Positions 57,101-64,000 of a stretch of 64,000 bases of DNA are shown here, in pieces; position 1 is the first letter of the stretch, and every line of letters begins with the position of its first letter. A program made the position numbers and the translations under genes. The notes beneath the pieces were generated by a model. That model worked only from the letters and a program-made list of their open reading frames with translations. It was not told the origin of the DNA and did no database searches. Origin of the DNA: Collybiopsis luxurians FD-317 M1 (taxonomy: Eukaryota; Basidiomycota; Agaricomycetes; Agaricales; Omphalotaceae). The DNA is taken from contig KN834822.1 in assembly GCA_000827265.1 (NCBI GenBank), forward strand, positions 129,653-193,652, given 5' to 3'.

Positions 57101-60100
57101 CTGACTGACTGACAATTCCCACCTTGCGCAGGGCGATTCGATCCTCGGTCCTACCCCCGGGGGCTCCTCATTCACCCGCTCGACCTCGGCCGTCGCATCG
57201 TCCATTTCGGATCCTACCGCGGTGGGATCCTCGAGGTCGGGGTATGCGAGGGAGAGGGGGGAAGAGTGGATTAAGAGTGTGCCGAAGGAGGTGTTGGATA
57301 GTTTACCGGAGAGTGAGGTGAATCGACAGACGTGAGTTTTTGGGTTTTGGTTATGGTTTTGGGTTTGGGTTTGGGGATGAGCTGATTGATTTTTTGCTTT
57401 TGCTTCCGTTCATCTTCCCTTCATTTGCACACCCTTCATTTTACCTTCCTTCCTGTCCTCTCCCCCTCGTACATCTCCGCTCCCCCTCTACCCATCTCCG
57501 CAGAATCATCCACAAACTCATCTCAAAAGAAGAACAATACCTCGCCGATCTGGACATCATCGAGACCGTGTTCATCCGTCCGCTAAAAGAATCCAATCCA
57601 CCCCTCATCAAAGCTCGGAACTTGTCCACTGCCAACGCGAATGGAGCCAATGGTTTGAATGGGAATGGGAATGGGGCGAACGGGACGAATGCGTATGGGG
57701 TTAATGGGAGTGGGATCAATGGGAATGGGAATACGATGAATGGGAACGGGAATGGGCCTGTTTCTTTGACGACGCCTGTTTCTGGAGGTCCGAGTGGGAG
57801 TGGGCAGTTTGGGTTTGGGTTTGGGTATGCAGGGGGTGCGGGTGCAGGTGGAGCCAATGGGTTTGGTGGAGTCAATGGGGTGTATGGTACTGGGGTTAAT
57901 GGTGTGGAAGAAGGAGGGGGAATGGCGGAGGATAGAGATGCGTTGTTTCAGTTTGTTGATGTGGTGTTTAATAACATTCTGGACCTCCGCGAGACGAATC
58001 GGCGGTTGCTGGAGATTTTGTATGTGAGGCAACGGGAGCAGGTGGGTATATTCTCTTGTTGTGTTCATCCGATGCTCTTCTAAAGGCACATAACCACTGT
58101 AGTTTCCTATCATCCAACGTATAGGGGATATCTTCCTTGAAGCGGCCACGGAGTTGTTTAGGGTGTGTTATCCAACGTATATTGGGGGTTGGCCGCAGGC
58201 GGAGAAGAGGTTGAGGGAGGAGATGGAGGTTAATGGGGAGTTTAGGATTTGGGTTGAGGTGAGGTTTTTTTCTTGGATAAATGCTCTTCTCGTTGGTGTC
58301 GTACTTGATTACTGACGTACCCTTACTCTATCTTTCCTCATTCTCCACGCCCTACCCACACCCTATTTTTACCCACTCTCACTCTCGCTCCCATTCTTGT
58401 GAACGGGAACGGGAACGTTCACCGCCCACAGCAAGCTGCACGCCAAGCGCAACAACTCACGTCGTCCTCCAATGCCATCGGCGCCCCTCCCCTTTCGTCC
58501 ACATCGAGCGGAGGTAGGTCTGCAGAGTCTCCTTCCTCGTCTTCGTCTTTCGGCCCAGGGATGGGGGCAGCGCAGGCGTTTGGGGGATACGGATCGTCTC
58601 CGTATGGATCGTCTCCGGGTGATGATGGGCAGATGGTTTCGCCTGCGGCTGTGGTCAATTCGTCTGGTATGTGGGAGTTTTTTTCTTGCTTTGGATTTGG
58701 CTGATGACTTTATGCCTTCCCCCCTCCCCTTCTCCTGCTTCCTCCTTGCTTTTCATCCCTCCTCCCTCCCCGGCTTATTGGTACCGCAAGCCCCTCGCCT
58801 AGACCTCAAACACTACCTCAACCGACCCTCGGAGCACCTCCAAAAGTATCCCGTACTCTTGACTGCGATTTTAAACGAGACGGTTGAAGGGAACCCGGAT
58901 GCGGACTTTTTGCATGAGGCTATTGAGGCGCTGGGTGGGTTGCAGCAGGTGCGTGTGTCGTGGTGTTTGCATGGCGAATTCTGATTTCTTGCTTTTCCTT
59001 CCCTCCCTTTCTCGTTTTCCGTACCTCTTCCTACGTTCTTTGTTCTTCGTTCCTCTTTCCACGCTCTCCTTTTCTACATTCTCCCCTCCGCTCCCTTCCC
59101 TTGTACTCCTCTTCCTTCTTTCTCCTCCCCTCACGTTCCCTCTTCCCTCCCTGCCCCCACAGGTCGCCCAACTCCGGACCTTCCAACAAGCCATGGGTCG
59201 AGGTATACCCGGTAAATGGGAATGGCACGACTTGGTAGCCAAAGATGTTATGGAAAGCTTAGATAGGCGGGAGCGCAAGAGACAGAGTATCATGTTCGAG
59301 TTGATTAAAGGAGAGATGGCGTATGTGAAGGATTTGGAGAACATTGATGTTGTAAGTGGATTGGAATTGTTTCAAGTTGCGAAAAACTGTCCACTAATTA
59401 CTCCCTTCTTGTTTCCCCGTTCATTTCACTTTCTCCTTACGCCTACGCCTTCCGTTCCTCCTTCGTCCTTTCCCTTCCCTTCTTCCGCCTCCTCGTTAGA
59501 TGTACATCCAACCCCTCCGCGATGCCGACCCTCCTGTCATCCCTCGCGACCGCCTTGACACATTCATCTCGGACGTCTTCCACAATTTCAACGAACTCCA
59601 TGCGCATCATAGGAGACTAGTTGAAAAGTTCCATGAGATCCAGAGGGAGGAACATCCTGTCATACGGTAGGTCTATCCTTCAAGCTTCCGTTGGACCCAG
59701 GATAACACCCTCGTCCCACTGGTAGATCCATAACTGCAGCCGTCTTTGACGCCGCACTCAACTTTCGTGACGCCTATATGGAATATATACCGAATTATCC
59801 TATCGCGGCGTATAGAATTGACGATGAGATGGCGAATAATCCGGCGTTCAAGACGTTTGTCGATGTGAGTTGAGGAGCTGGAGTAGATTTGAGCTGGGAA
59901 CGACGTAATCTGATTTTTTTTCTTCTGGTTATTAGCAATGCGTGCGACACCCCGACGCTCATCGACTTGATATGAAGAATTTCATTAACCGACCTATTCC
60001 ACGGTTGTTGCGATATGAGTTGCTTCTCAAAAGTAAGTGTCTGGTTTTCATTATTTCTGGGATGTGTGCTGATGCAGATTTGTTTGTGCTACTCCCCTTC

Positions 60101-62599
60101 TCCTCCGCGTCGTTCCTATCTTAACGCATCATCTCCGATCTGATTCTGTTATATGACTGCCTCCTTCTACCAGGCATTCTGGACGAAACCCCCGAAGGCC
60201 ATGAAGATCGCGGGGAAATTCCTCAAGTCCTTGAAGTCATCAAAGCTATCGGGAAGGACACCGAACCCGGTGTGGTCAGTGCGAAGCAGAAAGTCGAGTT
60301 GTGGCGGTACAATAGCAACATTGTGTTCAAGCCCGGAGAGTGGATCGTAAGTCATGCTCCTGCGTGAGATGGTCACAACTCACTCCACTCGTTTTATGTA
60401 GGACATGGATTTGTTGGACAAGAATCGGTCGCTCATACATACCGGGAGGCTGCTCCGTCAACCGGACGGCGGACTGGAATGGAGCGGGTGGAGTGAACTA
60501 TTTGTGTTACTGTTTGATAACTATCGTCAGTCATTGTAGTTTCCTCTTGCAGCGCAGATCCCTGCTCACCTCTTGGTTGCAGTTGTGATGACCAAAGCCC
60601 GGGAAAAAGACGGAGTCACGAAATATTTTGTCAACAGACGTCCGATTCCCCTTGATCTTCTCACTCTCGTCAACTTCATTGACCCACCGACCCAGCGCGG
60701 AGCCGGTCTCTTGCGCAATCTCCGTGGTGGCGAGCGACATAATACCGACTCATCCAATCCCTCAAACTCGACCTCTCTTACTACCTCTTCCTCTACCGGT
60801 GCCTCTGGCGCCTCAGCCAATACTCCTAGCCCCGCAGCAGACACCTCCCGTTCTGATTCTCGCTCCGTATATCCCTGTACCATTCACCACAACGGTCGGA
60901 TGGGTGGCAACTACATACTATACGCCGAATCTTCCGCAGCTCGTACAGAGTGGAAAGAAAAACTTGAAGAGGCTATTGGGTTGAGGAAGGTTGTGCAGGA
61001 GAGCAACAAGGTGTTTGAGGTTGAGATGTTGAGTACGGACACGTTTTTGGTACCAAGCATAATAGGCGGTGGTGCGCAGGCGGCGAGTGTAGGGCCGAGC
61101 TATGACAGCACGTTCACGGGCAAGGTCACTTGTTCGGTACCATTTAATACACCGGATGGGAGGGGGCTGGTGGCCATTGGGTGTGCGGAGGGGGTGTGGA
61201 TTGGGTTTAGGCATGATTCGAGGTGTAGGTAGAATCTTAATTGATGTTCGTCGGGCTCAGGCTGACATGTTTTTTTTTAGCTATGCGTCGTGTCTTGCAC
61301 CTCAAAATGGTTACTCAGTGCGCGATGTTGGAGGACTTTGGTATCTTCTTGGTGTTAGCAGACAAGGTATACTCAACCTCCCATGTTTTTTTTTCCCCTG
61401 GTAACTGATGAAATTTGCCAGTCTTTGTTCGCATACCACATTGAAGCCCTCGTACCCTCGTCGCCATCGAGTTCAAATTCATCGCAAACGCCACAAAAGT
61501 TGAGCGGGAATAAAGACGTTTACTTCTTCAGCGTTGGTACGCTACATGGACGAACACTTGTCATCTATATGAAGAAAAAAGGAGTAGGTCTCACATCTCC
61601 TGTACGGTCTCCGTTTGCTGATGTGTCGCTCCAGCTCGACAGCATCTTCCACGTCGTTGAACCAGTCCTTGAGCGCATCAATGAACGTTCTAGAGCTCCC
61701 CAAGGCCTGATGGGTTCTCGTTTCGGCTTCCGACAAGCAAAATCAGATTGGTTCAGAGCCTATCGCGAATTCTTCTTGCCTTCTGAATCGTATGATCTCA
61801 TCTTCTTGAAAGTGAAGATTGCGATTTTGTGTGCCAAAGGTTTCGAGATCATGGACTTGATGGAGTGAGTTTGCTCTTGACTATTTCTAGATTGACATTG
61901 GCCTGACTAGTCATTGTGTACCCAGTCTACAAAGTGTTACGATACCTCAACGGGATGATCCCCGACATGCACCGCTCGCCAAAAGATGGGAGGGTTGTAA
62001 GCCACTCGGAATGTTTAGGTCAACAGATGAAGAGTTTTTACTGTGTTATACTGGTTTGTCTGTGGAACTACCTCAATGTTTCCATCTCTGATTTCTCACT
62101 GGTAGAATTTGGACTATACGTGAATAAACATGGGGACCCCAGCCGTCATACCGGTTCTATCGAATGGGAAGGTACCGCTGAACGTGTAGCCCTTCACCCA
62201 CCCTACATTCTCCTTTTCGACTCACGCTTCATTGAAGTGCGGCATATCCAAACCGGTCGCCTTGCCCAGATTATTCCCGGCCATGACGTACGCTGTCTGT
62301 GGGACGGTCGGGGTGTGAATATGCCAAATCAACCTCCTGGGGGCCCCAACGACTCTGATGAACATATCGTACAGGAGGCAAGGGTTCATGCGGTGATGAA
62401 CTCCACTGATCCTGTGAGACAACAGAACAGTGTGAGATCCTCGAGAGCGGTAGCGCAACATGTGTTTGAGCTAATACCGACGATTCCGCTGTATCTTCCT
62501 GGATCGTTGGCGTCACCATCGACAGCGACATACTTCCCGCAATCCATGTCGCCTCCACATTCACCTACGTTAAGGCCGAATACGATATACCGCTCGTAA
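54149..62599 (+). CDS. Rho1 GEF, Rom2/Rgf1 family (DEP, DH, DH, PH, CNH)
   Basis: Twenty exons: 54149-55750, 55935-56015, 56174-56294, 56433-56584, 57132-57331, 57504-58041, 58103-58258, 58432-58666, 58791-58948, 59163-59351, 59500-59666, 59726-59864, 59936-60032, 60174-60346, 60402-60525, 60583-61224, 61281-61366, 61422-61864, 61926-62053, 62106-62599. They sum to 5925 nt (1974 aa) with every phase fitting. It activates Rho1-type GTPases by GDP/GTP exchange (cell-wall integrity and polarity in yeasts). N-terminal 490 residues: low-complexity Pro/Ser/Asn and poly-Gln. DEP about 495-600. First DH about 719-1080 (HKLISKEEQYLADLDIIE, LDLKHYLNRPSEHLQKYP) with an Asn-Gly-rich insert. Second DH about 1120-1320 (FELIKGEMAYVKDLENID, LDMKNFINRPIPRLLRYE). 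PH about 1340-1500. CNH about 1560-1930. Two DH domains are unusual for this family. Intron 4 (547 nt) is long. Confidence 0.9.
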
Positions 62600-63002
62600 T
62601 CGGGAAATGTCTTGGATGAGACCTGCTATTTCATGATGTGGTAATGGTTTTCTTTGCCCATTTTTCTGCCTAATGTCGACCGAGTCATACATTGCTATTC
62701 TGCTAATCCGATAATGTTGTTCTTCTACTTGCCTCATACCTGCTGTTGTTTTTTCGAATCGTATGCATGCCCTGTTAAGATTAACGTTATTTTCCCTCCT
62801 CGCTGTATAGTATCATAATGAATCAATCAAATAGCTCGCTGCTTATTTGGTGTAGAGAACGAAGCAAGAAAGGAATATAACACATGTGTTAGACGGGAAT
62901 AGAGGATGGTAAGCACTTGTGCACTGTCTGTGGTACCACGATAGAATGGGTAAGTAGATGTCAGAATAGAGCTCGGTGTCGCGCTCCCTGCACCCCTGTG
63001 CA
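62600..63002. other. 3' region of Rho GEF gene, no gene seen
   Basis: AT-rich 3' flank with possible AATAA-like signals. Nothing coding was recognised up to the second retroelement. Confidence 0.4.
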
Positions 63003-63660
63003 TGTAGCACGACAAGTTCACCACGACGGTGAACTTGGAAAATGGTTAATCCATGGTCAACGACGTTCCGATCGATAATACTTACTGATATAGGAATTCA
63101 CTTACTTAGTTTAGATACCCGTACGGTTTTTCACTCAGCCGTCTCGTGCGGTTGAGTTTCACTTGGACATTCGGCTCCTGAACGTAGTATATTTATTCCG
63201 ACTTACCACATATTTAATGTACGATTTCGCCTATAGAAAATTAATTAATTAACTTTTCCCTTTCCCTCTTCCTCTCTAAACCTCGGAACGCCTCATCGCA
63301 CTCTATCTAGCTCCGGTTTTATCCCTCTAAACCGTGAGCAAGTACGATATCTTGGAGCCCACCGCGAGGGGGGCATCCATTCGGGTTTGAGACCCCTCAA
63401 TAGGCCTACACAACGGCCAACCCACGTCGTCCAGGACTACGAAACCGTTTGACTGTAGAAGAAGAAGTGCTATTAGCACAGTTCTACAGAGGTGAAGTCC
63501 AGTTCGATTTTACGGACCTTTTACTGCCTATCGAGTACCGAAGCAGCTCATAACAACTTATCCCCTTTGCACGAGGAAGCTGGTGAATCAGAATACCAGT
63601 CCTATCCTGCTAACCCTGATACCACAATCTATATAACACCTCGTACTTCACCAACCAACT
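63003..63660 (+). repeat. probable 5' LTR/leader of a second Ty3/gypsy-like element
   Basis: It lies directly 5' of a Gag start. Near its left end is a perfect 9-bp inverted repeat (AAGTTCACC, 5-nt loop, GGTGAACTT; 63014-63036). The exact ends cannot be set because the other LTR is outside the window; the start at TGTAGCACGACAAG is inferred. Confidence 0.4.
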
Positions 63661-63725
63661 CTATTCTACCCTCACCTCAAACATCGACACATATTTTCCC
63701 AACGAGTAACCCTATATTCTTGACT

Positions 63726-64000
63726 ATGTCTACACCTACACCCCTACCAGCGCGCAACGAACGTTCCGCCCCGAAGTTTGATCCGGACTTCGAGGAGCAA
63801 CTTCCGATCTTCTTCGGGGAATTTGAAGCTGCAGCCAAAGCGGCAGCAATCCATAACGACCCAGAGAAGATGAAGAAAGAAGTGCTTCGGTATGTAGATG
63901 CGAAGACTATGAGGTTCTGGAGGTCCCTTCTGACCTTCAAGGACGACACTAAGTCATGGGATGAGTTCAAGACAGAAGTCCTTGAAAATTATCCCGATGC
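63726..64000 (+). CDS. gag: Gag of second retroelement, 3' end outside window
   Basis: Starts MSTPTPLPARNERSAPKFD and continues open to the window edge (91 codons). FEEQLPIFFGEFEAAAKAA, followed by VLRYVDAKTMRFWRSLLTF and WDEFKTEVLENYP, is the pattern of the Gag capsid N-terminal region of Agaricomycete Ty3/gypsy elements (short F-x-G/E-x-L-x-x-FF motif, then RY-D and FW, then W-x-x-F-K and YP). Unlike the element at 21443 it shows no stop in this part, so it may be younger. Confidence 0.65.
   Translation, partial: MSTPTPLPARNERSAPKFDPDFEEQLPIFFGEFEAAAKAAAIHNDPEKMKKEVLRYVDAKTMRFWRSLLTFKDDTKSWDEFKTEVLENYPD

Overview
This window is fungal and most likely from a mushroom-forming basidiomycete (Agaricomycetes). 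Genes carry many short GT-AG introns (about 50-250 bp). It also holds a lineage-typical family of multi-pass membrane proteins, Ty3/gypsy chromovirus DNA, and intron-bearing nuclear tRNA genes. Most of the first 52 kb is a decayed tandem array. One cassette is repeated: a multi-pass membrane protein gene (+), a KHDC4/BLOM7-type KH-domain gene (+), a tRNA-Pro gene or relic (-), then a small membrane-protein gene (-) that diverges from the next membrane gene.

Layout: unit 1 (about 500-7760) has a nonsense-disrupted membrane gene, an inserted amidase pseudogene (-) and a KH relic. Unit 2 (about 7960-14560) has an open membrane gene and two successive KH relics. Unit 3 (about 14880-19270) has an intact membrane gene and a KH relic. 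The array is then broken by a mucin-like single-pass membrane pseudogene (about 20480-21440), a 14.5-kb Ty3/gypsy element (21443-35935) and a DUF2235-type hydrolase relic (37243-38254) that runs straight into a 5'-truncated membrane paralogue (unit 4, 38243 to about 42087). Unit 5 (42502-47771) and unit 6 (48188-53512) follow. Only unit 6 is complete: an intact membrane gene, an intact six-exon KH gene (426 aa) and two intact tRNA-Pro(UGG) genes that differ in their introns. It looks like the conserved parental locus from which the other units derive.

The right end holds a large single-copy housekeeping gene: a 20-exon Rho GEF of the Rom2/Rgf1 type (54149-62599, 1974 aa by my exon model) with DEP, two DH domains, PH and CNH. 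It is followed by the 5' part of a second Ty3/gypsy-like element whose Gag begins at 63726 and runs off the window.

The most unusual item is inside the first retrotransposon. Between the end of pol and the 3' LTR lie two spliced genes in antisense orientation (575 and 296 codons by my model). Their exon phases all fit, and they are broken only by TGA codons that look like mutated CGA. The same transition-only decay (CpG to TpG/CpA) runs through the element's coding region, its two LTRs and the array's regulatory motifs, pointing to methylation- or RIP-like mutation of repeated DNA. A 20-N assembly gap in the element is flanked by two 847-bp near-identical copies, very probably an unmerged contig overlap.
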